62,574 bases of DNA from an uncultured Oscillibacter sp. (GCF_900544955.1 NZ_UQXD01000009.1:1-62574); one strand, 5' to 3'. Positions 50,288 through 60,077 are shown, numbered from the stretch's first letter. Notes: a model not told the origin generated them from the sequence alone. Numbers and translations are program-made.

Positions 50288-53200
50288 ATGGTACGACGCA
50301 TCTATGTAGAGAAAAAGCCCGCCCTGCGCCAGGAGGCCCGGAGCCTTTGCAGCGAGCTGCAAACCCTCCTCGGCATCTCCGCCCTCACCGACCTGCGGCT
50401 CATCAACCGCTACGACGCGGAGGGCCTGGAGGAGGACGTGTTCCGCCGGGCGGTGCACACCGTGTTCTCCGAGCCCCAGGTGGACGACGCCACCGCCGCC
50501 CTCCCCGCCGGGGACTACACCGCCTTTGCCGTGGAGTCCCTCCCCGGCCAGTTCGACCAGCGGGCGGACTCCGCCAGCCAGTGCATCCAGCTGATGACCC
50601 AGGGGGACCGCCCCGCCGTGCGCACCGCCAAGGTCTACCTCCTCTCCGGCGAGCTGACCCCCGCCGACGTGGAGAAGATCAAGCGCTACGTCATCAACCC
50701 CGTGGAGTCCCGGGAGGCGGGGCTGGAGCCGGCGGAGACCTTGCAGATGGAGTACGACGTGCCCACCGCCGTGGACACCATCACCGGCTTCACCGCCCTG
50801 GACGAGGCGGGCCTGGCCGCCCTCCTGGACCGCCTGGGCCTGGCCATGGACCTGGACGACCTGAAGTTCCTCCAGGCCCACTTCCGGGACGAGGAGCACC
50901 GGGACCCCACCATCACGGAGGTCCGGGTGGTGGACACCTACTGGTCCGACCACTGCCGCCACACCACCTTCTCCACCCACATCGACTCCGTGGAGATCCT
51001 GGATGAGGAGACCCGAGCCGCCTACGGGCGGTACCTGGCCGCCCGGGAGGAGGTCTACGGCGCCGAAAAGGCCGCCGTGCGGCCCCAGACTCTCATGGAC
51101 ATGGCCACCATCGGCGCAAAAGTGCTGAAAAAGCGGGGCTTGCTCCAGAATCTGGACCAGAGCGAGGAGATCAACGCCTGCTCCATCCACGTCACCGCCA
51201 CGGTGGACGGCGAGGCCCAGGACTGGCTGCTGATGTTCAAAAACGAGACCCACAACCACCCCACGGAGATCGAGCCCTTCGGCGGCGCCGCCACCTGCAT
51301 CGGCGGCTGTATCCGGGACCCCCTCTCCGGCCGGGCCTACGTGTACCAGGCCATGCGCGTCACCGGCTGCGGCGACCCCCGGGCGGCGGTGGCGGACACC
51401 CTACCCGGCAAGCTCCCCCAGCGGAAGCTGGCCCAGACCGCCGCGGCGGGCTACTCCTCCTACGGCAACCAGATCGGCCTGGCCACCGGCCAGGTGTCCG
51501 AGGTCTACCACCCCGGGTACGTGGCCAAGCACCTGGAGGTGGGCGCCGTGGTGGGCGCCGCCCCGGCGGAGAACGTGGTCCGGGAGCGGCCCCAGAGCGG
51601 TGACGTGGTGATCCTCCTGGGCGGCCGCACCGGCCGGGACGGCATCGGCGGCGCCACCGGCTCCTCCAAGAGCCACAACCGCAAGTCCCTGACCACCATG
51701 GCCTCCGAGGTCCAAAAGGGCAACGCCCCGGAGGAGCGGAAAATCCAGCGGCTGTTCCGGGACGGGACGGTGACCAAGCGCATCAAGCGCTGCAACGACT
51801 TCGGCGCGGGCGGCGTGTCCGTCGCCATCGGCGAGCTGGCGGAGGGCCTCTCCATCGACCTGGACGCCGTGCGGAAAAAATACGAGGGCCTGGACGGCAC
51901 GGAGCTGGCCATCTCCGAGTCCCAGGAGCGGATGGCCGTGGTGGTGGCCCCGGAGGACGCCGAGGCCTTCATCGCCGCCGCCGAGGCGGAGAACCTGGAG
52001 GCCTACCGGGTGGCCGTGGTCACCGAGAGTCCCCGGATGGTGATGACCTGGCAGGGCCGCACCATCGTGGACCTCTCCCGGGCCTTCCTGGACACCAACG
52101 GCGCCGTGAAGCACACCGCCATCTCCGTGGCGGCCAAGGACCGCTCCGCGTTCCGGAAGAGCGCCCAGACCTCCCTGCGGGAGCTGGCCGCCGCCCTGCC
52201 CTCCGCCTCCCGCCGGGGCCTTGCCGAGCGGTTTGACGCCACCATCGGCGCGGGCAGCGTGCTGATGCCCTTCGGCGGCAAGTACCAGCGGACCCCCACC
52301 CAGGTCATGGCGGCGCTGCTGCCGGTGCTGCCGGGCCAGGAGACGGAGGACTGCTCCGTGATGGCCTGGGGCTTCGACCCGGAGGAGCTGTCCGCGGACC
52401 CCTACACGGGGGCCTACCGCGCCGTGGTCACCTCGGTGGCCAAGCTGGTGGCCGCCGGCTGCGACTTCCACCAGGCCTATCTCACCTTCCAGGAGTACTT
52501 TGAAAAGCTGCGGGAGGACCCCGCCCGCTGGGGCAAGCCCTTCTCCGCCCTTCTGGGGGCGCTGGACGCCCAGCTGGACCTGGGCATCGCCGCCATTGGC
52601 GGCAAGGACTCCATGTCCGGCACCTTCCTGGACATGGACGTGCCCCCCACCCTCATCTCCTTCGCCATCGCCCCCGCCAAGGCCGGCCAGGTGCTCTCGC
52701 CGGAGTTCAAGGCGGCGGGGCATCCGGTGTACCTGTTTGCGCCGGAGGACGACACCCCGGCGGCCCGGACCGCCCTGTGGGAGCGTTTCGGCGCCGCGTG
52801 CGCGGAGGGCGCGGTCCTCTCCGCCTGGGCGGTGGAGCGGGGCGTGGCCGAGGGCGTGATGAAGATGTCCTTCGGCAACCGCATCGGCTTTGCCGGCGGC
52901 GCGGCGGTGGACTGGAACCGCGCCATGCCCGGCGCCATTGTGGCGGAGCTGGCTCGGGAGACCGATGATCCCTGCGCCGTCCGCCTGGGCGTCACCACGA
53001 CGGAGCCCTGCGTGGCCATCGGCGGCAACAGCGCCTCCATCGACGAGCTGCTCTCCCTGAACGAGGGTGTGCTGGAGGACGTGTACCCCAACCGCACCCC
53101 CGCCGTGCCCTCCCCCCTTCCGGTGCTGGAATCCCCCGCCGCCGTCCGTCCCGCCCCCCGGGTGGGCGCGGCCAGGCCCCGGGTTTTGATCCCCGTGTTC

Positions 53201-53974
53201 CCCGGCACCAACTGCGAGTATGACAGCGCCCGGGCCGTGATCCGGGCGGGGCTGGAGCCGGAGATTCTGGTGCTGAACAACCAGACCCCCGCCGGCGTGG
53301 CGGACTCCGCCGCCCGCTTTGCCCGGGCGGCTCAGACCAGCCAGATCATCTTCCTTCCCGGCGGCTTCTCCGGCGGCGACGAGCCCGACGGCTCCGGCAA
53401 GTTCATCACCGCCTTCTTCCGCAGCCCCGCCGTGGCGGACGCCACCATGGAGCTGCTGAAGGCCCGGGACGGGCTGATGCTGGGCATCTGCAACGGCTTC
53501 CAAGCCCTCATCAAGCTGGGCCTGGTGCCCTACGGCGAGATCACGGACCCCGACGCCGGCGCCCCCACCCTCAGCTACAACGTCATCGGCCGCCACCAGT
53601 CCAAGATTGTCCGCACCCGCATCGCCTCCAACCGCTCCCCCTGGCTGGCCCGGCGGCAGGTGGGCGACGTGGTGAGCGTGCCCATCTCTCACGGCGAGGG
53701 CCGCTTCCTCTGCTCCGACGCGCTGCTCCACGATCTGGCGGAAAACGGCCAGCTGGCCACCCAGTACGTGGATCTCACCGGCGCCCCCTCCATGGATGTG
53801 GACTTCAACCCCAACGGCTCCGTCTGGGCCATTGAGGGCATCACCTCCCCCGACGGCCGGGTGCTGGGCAAGATGGGCCACGCGGAGCGCGTGGGTCCCG
53901 CCCTGTACCGCAATGTCCCCGGCGACTACGACCTGCACCTGTTTGAGGCCGCCGCCGATTATTTCCGCACGTAA
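50288..53974 (+). CDS. purL: FGAM synthase PurL (single-chain, long form)
   Basis: A 1,228-residue phosphoribosylformylglycinamidine synthase of the single-chain type, replacing the PurS/PurL/PurQ set of Bacilli. An N-terminal linker is followed by two AIRS-like halves (HCRHTTFSTHI; FKNETHNHPTEIEPFGGAAT; IGGKDSMSGTF) and, after about residue 950, a class I glutamine amidotransferase with nucleophile Cys in LGICNGFQALIKLG and HGEGRF. ATG 50288 directly follows the purD stop, with GGAGGAA inside purD. This form supplies its own ammonia from glutamine. Confidence 0.96.
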   Translation: MVRRIYVEKKPALRQEARSLCSELQTLLGISALTDLRLINRYDAEGLEEDVFRRAVHTVFSEPQVDDATAALPAGDYTAFAVESLPGQFDQRADSASQCIQLMTQGDRPAVRTAKVYLLSGELTPADVEKIKRYVINPVESREAGLEPAETLQMEYDVPTAVDTITGFTALDEAGLAALLDRLGLAMDLDDLKFLQAHFRDEEHRDPTITEVRVVDTYWSDHCRHTTFSTHIDSVEILDEETRAAYGRYLAAREEVYGAEKAAVRPQTLMDMATIGAKVLKKRGLLQNLDQSEEINACSIHVTATVDGEAQDWLLMFKNETHNHPTEIEPFGGAATCIGGCIRDPLSGRAYVYQAMRVTGCGDPRAAVADTLPGKLPQRKLAQTAAAGYSSYGNQIGLATGQVSEVYHPGYVAKHLEVGAVVGAAPAENVVRERPQSGDVVILLGGRTGRDGIGGATGSSKSHNRKSLTTMASEVQKGNAPEERKIQRLFRDGTVTKRIKRCNDFGAGGVSVAIGELAEGLSIDLDAVRKKYEGLDGTELAISESQERMAVVVAPEDAEAFIAAAEAENLEAYRVAVVTESPRMVMTWQGRTIVDLSRAFLDTNGAVKHTAISVAAKDRSAFRKSAQTSLRELAAALPSASRRGLAERFDATIGAGSVLMPFGGKYQRTPTQVMAALLPVLPGQETEDCSVMAWGFDPEELSADPYTGAYRAVVTSVAKLVAAGCDFHQAYLTFQEYFEKLREDPARWGKPFSALLGALDAQLDLGIAAIGGKDSMSGTFLDMDVPPTLISFAIAPAKAGQVLSPEFKAAGHPVYLFAPEDDTPAARTALWERFGAACAEGAVLSAWAVERGVAEGVMKMSFGNRIGFAGGAAVDWNRAMPGAIVAELARETDDPCAVRLGVTTTEPCVAIGGNSASIDELLSLNEGVLEDVYPNRTPAVPSPLPVLESPAAVRPAPRVGAARPRVLIPVFPGTNCEYDSARAVIRAGLEPEILVLNNQTPAGVADSAARFARAAQTSQIIFLPGGFSGGDEPDGSGKFITAFFRSPAVADATMELLKARDGLMLGICNGFQALIKLGLVPYGEITDPDAGAPTLSYNVIGRHQSKIVRTRIASNRSPWLARRQVGDVVSVPISHGEGRFLCSDALLHDLAENGQLATQYVDLTGAPSMDVDFNPNGSVWAIEGITSPDGRVLGKMGHAERVGPALYRNVPGDYDLHLFEAAADYFRT

Positions 53975-54039
53975 GGGTTCCCTTTTCCCTTTTTTGTGGT
54001 AACATATCCCTATCGAATTTTAAGAAACGAGGTGGCCGC

Positions 54040-55551
54040 ATGGCGTACTATTTCAACGAACCCTCTCATACCTTCAGTGAATATCTGCTGGTGCCCGGTT
54101 ACTCCTCCTCCGCGTGCATCCCCGCCAACGTCTCTCTCAAGACCCCGGTGGTGAAGTTCCGCAGGGGCGAGGAGTGCCCCCTCACCATGAACGTCCCCAT
54201 GGTCTCCGCCGTGATGCAGTCCGTCTCCGGCGAGCAGATGGGCATCGGCCTTGCCAAGGAGGGCGGCATCGCCTTCGTCTACGTCTCCCAGCCTGTGGAA
54301 CAGCAGGCGGAGATGGTCCGCAGGGTCAAAAACCACAAGGCGGGCTTCGTCTCCAGCGACTCCAACCTCCGGGTGGGGGACACCCTGGCGGACGTGCTGG
54401 CGCTGAAGGAGCGCACCGGCCACTCCACCATGGCCGTCACCGACGACGGCACCGGCACCGGCCGGCTCCTGGGCCTGGTGACCAGCCGGGACTACCGGGT
54501 GAGCCGCATGGATCCCGCCACCCCCGTCGCGGCCTTCATGACCCCGGCGGAGAAGGTCATCTCCGCCCCCGAGGGCACCAGCTTAAAGGCGGCCAACGAC
54601 ATCATCTGGGACCACAAGCTCAACGCCCTGCCCATCGTCTCCGCCGACGGGCATCTGGTGAGCTTCGTGTTCCGCAAGGACTACGACTCTCACAAGGGCA
54701 ACCCCCTGGAGCTGCTGGACTCCCAGAAGCGCTACGTGGTGGGCGCCGGCATCAACACCCGGGACTACGCCCAGCGGGTCCCCGCCCTGGTGGAGGCCGG
54801 CGTGGACGTGCTGGTGATCGACTCCTCCGAGGGCTACTCCGAGTGGCAGGCCGTGACCCTGAAGTGGATCCGGGACCACTACGGCGACACCGTGAAGGTG
54901 GGCGCCGGCAACGTGGTGGACGGCGAGGGCTTCCGCTTCCTGGCGGACGCCGGGGCCGACTTCGTGAAAATCGGCATCGGCGGCGGCTCCATCTGCATCA
55001 CCCGGGAGACCAAGGGCATCGGCCGGGGCCAGGCCACGGCGGTCATCGACGTGGCGGCGGAGCGGGACAAGTACTTTGAGGAGACCGGCGTGTACGTGCC
55101 CATCTGCGCCGACGGCGGCATCGTCCAGGACTACCACATCACCCTGGCCCTGGCCATGGGCGCGGACTTCTGCATGCTGGGCCGGTACTTCTCCCGGTTC
55201 GACGAGTCCCCCACCAGCAAGGTCCTCATCGGCGGCAGCTATATGAAGGAGTACTGGGGTGAGGGCAGCGCCCGGGCCCGGAACTGGCAGCGCTACGACC
55301 TGGGCGGCGCGGCGAAGCTCTCCTTCGAGGAGGGCGTGGACTCCTACGTGCCCTACGCCGGCTCCCTGAGCGACGGCATGGCCACCACCCTGGCCAAGGT
55401 CCGCTCCACCATGTGCAACTGCGGCGCCCTGACCATCCCCGAGCTGCGGGACAAGGCCAAGCTGACGCTGGTCTCCTCCGTCTCCATTGTGGAGGGCGGC
55501 GCCCACGACGTGCTGCTGAAGGACACCACCAACTCCGGAAACCGCAACTGA
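54040..55551 (+). CDS. guaB: Inosine-5'-monophosphate dehydrogenase GuaB
   Basis: A 503-residue enzyme that oxidises IMP to XMP with NAD. The catalytic-Cys loop is GGGSICITRE (about 325), preceded by KVGAGNVVDGEGF; the phosphate-binding segment is ICADGGIVQDYH; the flap ends near SYVPYAGSLSDG. Two CBS domains interrupt the barrel (about 105-225; TLADVLALKERTG, VISAPEGTSLKAANDI). Compared with classical GuaB (GPGSIC) one residue differs (Gly for Pro). The 65-base gap from purL shows no clear terminator, so it may be co-transcribed. Confidence 0.95.
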   Translation: MAYYFNEPSHTFSEYLLVPGYSSSACIPANVSLKTPVVKFRRGEECPLTMNVPMVSAVMQSVSGEQMGIGLAKEGGIAFVYVSQPVEQQAEMVRRVKNHKAGFVSSDSNLRVGDTLADVLALKERTGHSTMAVTDDGTGTGRLLGLVTSRDYRVSRMDPATPVAAFMTPAEKVISAPEGTSLKAANDIIWDHKLNALPIVSADGHLVSFVFRKDYDSHKGNPLELLDSQKRYVVGAGINTRDYAQRVPALVEAGVDVLVIDSSEGYSEWQAVTLKWIRDHYGDTVKVGAGNVVDGEGFRFLADAGADFVKIGIGGGSICITRETKGIGRGQATAVIDVAAERDKYFEETGVYVPICADGGIVQDYHITLALAMGADFCMLGRYFSRFDESPTSKVLIGGSYMKEYWGEGSARARNWQRYDLGGAAKLSFEEGVDSYVPYAGSLSDGMATTLAKVRSTMCNCGALTIPELRDKAKLTLVSSVSIVEGGAHDVLLKDTTNSGNRN

Positions 55552-55639
55552 TCTCCCCACGCGCCGCCCGCCGCCGCATGCACCGCGCCGGGCGGCGCGT
55601 TTCGCTTCCGCCGGACCGCTTACCCAAGGAGGGAACACC

Positions 55640-56860
55640 ATGGAACGCTTCGACTGGAAACGCGCCCTGCGGGCCGCAGGGCTTTTGCTGGCGCTGGCCT
55701 TGTTCGGCGGCGCCGCGCTATTTCTCCTGCTCCTCTTCGGCATGCTGGGGGCCTTCCCCCTGTACGTCACCTACGGCTGCTTCGCCCTGGGCTGCGGCGG
55801 CCTGCTGGCGGCCTTTCTGCTGGGCTGCGGGTATCTGCCCCGGCGGGGCCGCCGCTGGGTGGGCCGGGGCCTGGTGTGCCTGCTGGCGGCGGTGGCGGTG
55901 TTCATTGGCCGGGGCGTGTACCGGGACCGCCTCCCCACTCTGGACGACCGTCAGCTGCTGCTGTGGCAGTACGAGCCCTTCGCCCAGGACACCAAGGCGG
56001 CCTCCCTTACGGAGCCGCCGGACCTGCGGCTGGACGATTTCACTGCCCGGCACCTGCGGCTGGACGGCGCCACGGCCCTGTACCCCGTGTACGCCGGGTT
56101 TGTCCAGGCGGTCTATCCGCCGGGCACCTACCCCTTGTATGAGCAGGGCGGCAGCCTGGGCCGGGTAGCCTGCTCCGGCACCACCGAGGCCTACGCCCGA
56201 CTCATCGCCCGGGAGGCGGACGTCATCTTCGCCGCCGCGCCCTCCCAGGCCCAGCAGGCGGAGGCGGAGGCCGCGGGGCTGACGCTACACCTGACCCCCA
56301 TCGGCCGGGAGGCCTTCGTCTTCTTCGTCAACAGCAAAAACCCCGTCTCCGGCCTGACGGTGGCGGAGGTCCAGGGCATCTACACCGGCGATATCACCAA
56401 CTGGCGCCAGGTGGGCGGGGAGAACCGGGCCATCCGGCCCTTCCAGCGGGCGGAGGGCAGCGGCAGCCAGTCCGCCCTCCAGCGCTTGATGGAGGGCCTC
56501 CCCCTCCTGGAGCCGGAGGAAGAGGACCGCATCGCCGGGATGGGCGGTATCATCCGGGAGGTGGCCAGCTACCGCAACTACCCCGGCGCCATCGGTTTCT
56601 CCTTCCGCTTCTATGCCACCGAGATGGTGGAAAACCGCAACATCCGCCTACTGGCGCTGGACGGCGTGGCCCCGGACAAGGAGCGCATCCGGGATGGCAC
56701 CTACCCCATCTCCTCTGCGTTCTACGCCGTCACCGCCGCCCCCATCGGGCAGCCGCCGCCCCAGGAGGCGGACGCCGCCCTCTCCGCCTTCTTCGATTGG
56801 ATGCTGTCGGACCAGGGCCAGGAGATCGTGGAACGGAGCGGCTACGTGGCCCTGGACTGA
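55640..56860 (+). CDS. Membrane-anchored PstS-like phosphate-binding domain protein
   Basis: A 406-residue protein with three N-terminal membrane helices (about 9-34, 39-63, 74-92) followed by a PBP-like (PstS family) extracytoplasmic domain: VACSGTTEAYARLIAREADV, LTPIGREAFVFFVNSKNPV, LTVAEVQGIYTGDITNW, GSGSQSALQRLM. These motifs match phosphate ABC receptors, but no pstCAB genes are near and the anchor is unusual. It may sense phosphate or another anion. AAGGAGGG precedes ATG 55640. Confidence 0.85.
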   Translation: MERFDWKRALRAAGLLLALALFGGAALFLLLLFGMLGAFPLYVTYGCFALGCGGLLAAFLLGCGYLPRRGRRWVGRGLVCLLAAVAVFIGRGVYRDRLPTLDDRQLLLWQYEPFAQDTKAASLTEPPDLRLDDFTARHLRLDGATALYPVYAGFVQAVYPPGTYPLYEQGGSLGRVACSGTTEAYARLIAREADVIFAAAPSQAQQAEAEAAGLTLHLTPIGREAFVFFVNSKNPVSGLTVAEVQGIYTGDITNWRQVGGENRAIRPFQRAEGSGSQSALQRLMEGLPLLEPEEEDRIAGMGGIIREVASYRNYPGAIGFSFRFYATEMVENRNIRLLALDGVAPDKERIRDGTYPISSAFYAVTAAPIGQPPPQEADAALSAFFDWMLSDQGQEIVERSGYVALD

Positions 56861-56865
56861 AAAGG

Positions 56866-56899
56866 TCCGCCCCGTCCCCCGGGACGGGGCGGATTTTTT
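56866..56899 (+). terminator. Rho-independent terminator after the PstS-like gene
   Basis: Stem TCCGCCCCGTCCC / GGGACGGGGCGGA followed by six T. Confidence 0.92.
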
Positions 56900-56987
56900 G
56901 CCGCATTTCCCCCGGCGGGGAGAACCTTTCCCTAGATTTCCTGACTAGATAGGTGAGGGACCTGTTCAGCGAAAGGAGATGGATTTC

Positions 56988-57545
56988 ATGGAGGACTGCC
57001 GGATTGTGGATCTCTACTGGCAGCGCAGCACCGATGCCATTGCGGAGAGCGAGCGGAAATACGGAAAATACTGCCACGCCATCGCCCTGCGCATCCTGGC
57101 CAATCCCCAGGACGCGGAGGAGTGCGTCAACGACACCTGGCGGGGGGCCTGGAACGCCATGCCGGTCCACCGCCCCCAGCACCTGTCCGCCTTCCTGGGG
57201 AAAATCACCCGCCGCCTGGCCCTGAACCGCTACCAGGCGGACCGGGCGGGCAAGCGGGGCGGCGGGGAGCTGCCGCTGCTGCTGGAGGAGCTGGAGAGCT
57301 GCCTGCCCCATGCCCCCAGCGCGGCCCAGGCCGCCGAGGACGCGGAGCTGGAGCGGGCGGTGGACCGCTTTCTCCACACCCTGCCGGAGCGGGAGTGCAA
57401 CCTGTTCCTGCGCCGGTACTGGTATGCCGAGCCGCTTTCGGAGATCGCCGCCCGATACGGCCTCCGGCTGAACACCGTGAAAACCAGCCTGTTCCGCAGC
57501 CGGAACAAGCTCCGGGCACACCTGGAAAGGGAGGGATTTCTATGA
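56988..57545 (+). CDS. ECF-type RNA polymerase sigma factor (copy 2)
   Basis: A 185-residue ECF sigma factor with the same marks as copy 1: region 2 ILANPQDAEECVNDTWRGAW and region 4 PLSEIAARYGLRLNTVKTSL, plus shared FLRRYWY. ATG 56988 has GGAG nine bases away; an ATG at 56979 is directly on the ribosome site. It overlaps the next gene by ATGA, as copy 1 does. Upstream GAACC could be an ECF -35, but no CGTC -10 is found. Confidence 0.9.
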   Translation: MEDCRIVDLYWQRSTDAIAESERKYGKYCHAIALRILANPQDAEECVNDTWRGAWNAMPVHRPQHLSAFLGKITRRLALNRYQADRAGKRGGGELPLLLEELESCLPHAPSAAQAAEDAELERAVDRFLHTLPERECNLFLRRYWYAEPLSEIAARYGLRLNTVKTSLFRSRNKLRAHLEREGFL

Positions 57546-58555
57546 TGACCCCAGCGCAGCTGCTCTCTGCCCTGGGCGGCGTGGACGACGCCCTGCTGAT
57601 CCGCTGCGGCCAGGCGGCAGCGAGGCGGAGGCGCCCCTGGCTCCGCCCCGCTCTGGCCGGGGCCGCCTGCCTGGCGCTCCTCCTCTCCGTCCGCCTCCTG
57701 GCCCCGGCACCCCCCGCTCCCCCGCCGCCGGACATTGGGGGCGAGGTCAATCGTCTGCACCTTAACGGCGGGGACACCGGCGCCTTCCACCTCCTCCAAA
57801 TCCAGTACGGCCCGGCGGAGGCGACGGTGCCCGACTTCATCCTCTATGTGAATGCGGAGCGCTACCGCACCGTCCAGGCGGACGGGGTTTACGCCGTGGA
57901 GCCCCTGTCCTCCCCGGAGGGCCTGCCCGCCTGCGACCTGCGCATCACCCACCTGGCCAACACCTCCCTGTCCGCGGCGGCGGAGACGGCGGCGGCGGAG
58001 CTGGCGGCATCTTACGCCTCCGTCTCCCAGATCACCGCCTCCCCCCGGGCGGAGGGGCTTCTCTGCACCGGCAGCGACGGCTCCGCCTGGGACGACGCCC
58101 AGGCGGAGGTCCACCTGGTGGACGACGGGCAGGGCGGGGTCTTCCGCCTCACCGCCCGGTACTTTCTGGAGGCGGCGGAGGGCCACGGCGCCCGGTTTGC
58201 CGACATGATCGCCACCTTCCAGGTCCTCCCCCCCGGCATCCGGCCCCCCGCCTGGCTTTCGGAGCTGCGGGAGACCGTGGAGCGGCTGATTCCGGCGGTC
58301 TTCTCCGACGACCTCTCCGGCGCCGCCGACCTGCTGGCGGCGGGCGCCCTGGTGGAGGGCTGCGGGGAGGACGTGTGGCCGGATGTCAGCGTCCAGGCCA
58401 TCGACTACACCGTGGACGACGACCAGGCCCCCGCCAGCGCGGTGGTCTCCGTCCGCTACCGGCTGGGGGCGGAGGACGCCGCCGACTTCCTCACCCTGGA
58501 ATTCTCCCGCCGGGACGGGCGGTGGCTGGCCACCTGGGGCGGCCTGGAAAAATAG
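57542..58555 (+). CDS. Putative membrane partner of ECF sigma copy 2
   Basis: A 337-residue single-pass protein. Cytoplasmic residues 1-33 (SALGGVDDALLIRCGQAAAR), one membrane segment (LAGAACLALLLSVRLLA, about 38-55), proline-rich linker PAPPAPPPPD, then an extracytoplasmic alpha/beta domain of about 275 residues. There is no clear homology to the partner of copy 1 beyond the layout (a similar ...VDDALLIR/VDADLIEE start). The ATGA overlap with the sigma gene is the main evidence for an anti-sigma role. Confidence 0.65.
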   Translation: MMTPAQLLSALGGVDDALLIRCGQAAARRRRPWLRPALAGAACLALLLSVRLLAPAPPAPPPPDIGGEVNRLHLNGGDTGAFHLLQIQYGPAEATVPDFILYVNAERYRTVQADGVYAVEPLSSPEGLPACDLRITHLANTSLSAAAETAAAELAASYASVSQITASPRAEGLLCTGSDGSAWDDAQAEVHLVDDGQGGVFRLTARYFLEAAEGHGARFADMIATFQVLPPGIRPPAWLSELRETVERLIPAVFSDDLSGAADLLAAGALVEGCGEDVWPDVSVQAIDYTVDDDQAPASAVVSVRYRLGAEDAADFLTLEFSRRDGRWLATWGGLEK

Positions 58556-58564
58556 CCCGCCGGG

Positions 58565-58603
58565 CCATTCCCCCCAAGTGCCTGCGGCACTTGGGGGGAA
58601 TGG
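58565..58603. repeat. Perfect 18-base inverted repeat
   Basis: CCATTCCCCCCAAGTGCC / GGCACTTGGGGGGAATGG with loop TGC. No T run follows. CTGCGGCACTCTGGGGGAA just after it (58604 onward) is an imperfect copy of the right arm. Confidence 0.85.
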
Positions 58604-58808
58604 CTGCGGCACTCTGGGGGAAGACGGCGGCGCTCCGGAGCAAGGTCTACAGCCCGCTGCCCACACGCGCGGTACCAAAGGCGTTCCCATCCGCACACCT
58701 GTGAGCCGGGAGGGATGTTCCGCCGCGCACGTGCCGGGGCGGAATGCGGCGGTATCCTTCTTCGCCGCTCCGGCGGCCAAACGCCGGACGGCGGTTTGGA
58801 CCAGACAG

Positions 58809-58842
58809 CGGAGGCCCGGCCCCCCCGGGGGGCGGGCCTCCG
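58809..58842. other. GC hairpin
   Basis: CGGAGGCCCG / CGGGCCTCCG with a self-complementary C7/G6 centre; no T run. Confidence 0.6.
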
Positions 58843-58999
58843 TCTCCTCTGGCGGGAAAGTAAAAAAGTGAACTGCCGCCTCCACCCGATTGGCCCCCAT
58901 TTCTGGGGTCCTTCGGTATTTTCCAACATTTCCGGGCAAAAACGTTCCCGGATTGGAAGTCTCCGCCAAATTGTTTAACTTTTAACTTTCTAAAAGGGC

Positions 59000-59027
59000 T
59001 TGTATTTTCTGTGTAAAGTTTTATAAT
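59000..59027 (+). promoter_or_regulatory. Promoter of the ribokinase gene
   Basis: TTGTAT (59000-59005), 16-base spacer, TATAAT (59022-59027). Confidence 0.65.
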
Positions 59028-59075
59028 AGACGTTACGAATTAATCGTTTACTTATGAAACAGGAGCGACTTTATC

Positions 59076-60077
59076 ATGCAGAGAAAGCCTCGCATTTTCG
59101 TTGTAGGCAGCTTCGTGATGGACGTCATCGCCACCACGGAGCGCGTTCCCCATTCCGGGCAGACGGTTTACGGAAAGGCCTTTCACATGGCCCCCGGGGG
59201 CAAGGGGGCCAACCAGGCGCTGCAATGCGCCCGACTGGGGGCGCAGGTCACCATGATGGGCTGTGTGGGGGACGACCTCTTCGGCAAGACCCTGCTGGAG
59301 ACGCCCCGGGCCGCAGGGGTGGACGTGAGCCGGGTGCTGGTGCGCCGGGGCGTCACCTCCGGCGTGGGCCACGTCACTCTGGAGGTGACGGAGCACACCG
59401 CCCAAAACCGCATCGTGGTGATTCCCGGTGCCAATCAGACGCTGACGGTGGACGAGGTGGCCTGGGTGCGGGAGGAGATTCATACATACGATATGGTGCT
59501 CTTGCAGCTGGAGGTCCCCCTGGAGGTAAACCGGGCGGTGGCCCGCTGGGCCAAGGAGGCGGGCGTGCCCGTCATGCTGAACCCGGCCCCCGCCACGGAT
59601 TTGGACGACGAGCTGCTGAGCCTGGTCACCTACCTGACCCCCAACGAGCAGGAGGCCGCCGTGGAGACCGGGCTGCCCCTGGGGATGGAAAACGGCCTTC
59701 TCCGCCGGGCGGACCTGGAGCGCATCGCCGCCGCCCTGCGTGACCGGGGCGTGGAGAACGTCATCATCACCTTGGGGAGCAACGGCTCCGCCGCGGTGGA
59801 GGCGGACGGCATCCGCTACACCCCCTGCGTACAGATGGACCACGTGGCGGACCCCACCGCCGCCGGAGACTCCTTTGTGGGGGCCTTTTCCGTGGGCCTC
59901 ACCATCGGCCTGTCCCGGGAGGAGGCCCTGGCCTTCGCCAGCCACACCGCCGCCATCACCGTCTCCCGCATGGGAGCCATGCCCTCCCTGCCCACCCTGG
60001 AAGAGGTGACGGCCCTGCTCCGGGAGCGGAATTACCGGGGCTTTCCCCTCTCCGCCCTGGACGTGCTGCGTTCGTAA
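59076..60077 (+). CDS. rbsK: Ribokinase (PfkB family)
   Basis: A 333-residue sugar kinase. GGKGANQALQCARLG (about 41-55) is the PfkB signature 1 and DPTAAGDSFVGAF (about 262-274) signature 2 with the catalytic Asp; NPAPAT and LGSNGSAAVE complete the ribokinase pattern. It phosphorylates D-ribose at O5 with ATP. No ribose transporter is adjacent. The length is slightly above RbsK norm. AGGAGCG precedes ATG 59076. Confidence 0.9.
   Translation: MQRKPRIFVVGSFVMDVIATTERVPHSGQTVYGKAFHMAPGGKGANQALQCARLGAQVTMMGCVGDDLFGKTLLETPRAAGVDVSRVLVRRGVTSGVGHVTLEVTEHTAQNRIVVIPGANQTLTVDEVAWVREEIHTYDMVLLQLEVPLEVNRAVARWAKEAGVPVMLNPAPATDLDDELLSLVTYLTPNEQEAAVETGLPLGMENGLLRRADLERIAAALRDRGVENVIITLGSNGSAAVEADGIRYTPCVQMDHVADPTAAGDSFVGAFSVGLTIGLSREEALAFASHTAAITVSRMGAMPSLPTLEEVTALLRERNYRGFPLSALDVLRS

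Larger units (their letters stand above)
58556..59040. other. Non-coding gap with hairpins
   Basis: About 480 bases between the sigma module and the ribokinase gene. It contains the two hairpins listed separately and no convincing gene on either strand; the last 80 bases are AT-rich and hold the ribokinase promoter. Confidence 0.6.

Noticed and set aside
47453..51259. 1,268-codon minus-strand open frame across purN-purL
   Set aside because: Runs through four unmistakable pur genes on the plus strand.
58604..58980. Short plus-strand frames between the sigma module and ribokinase
   Set aside because: No ribosome sites, no motifs and Arg/Pro-rich composition typical of GC-rich non-coding DNA.
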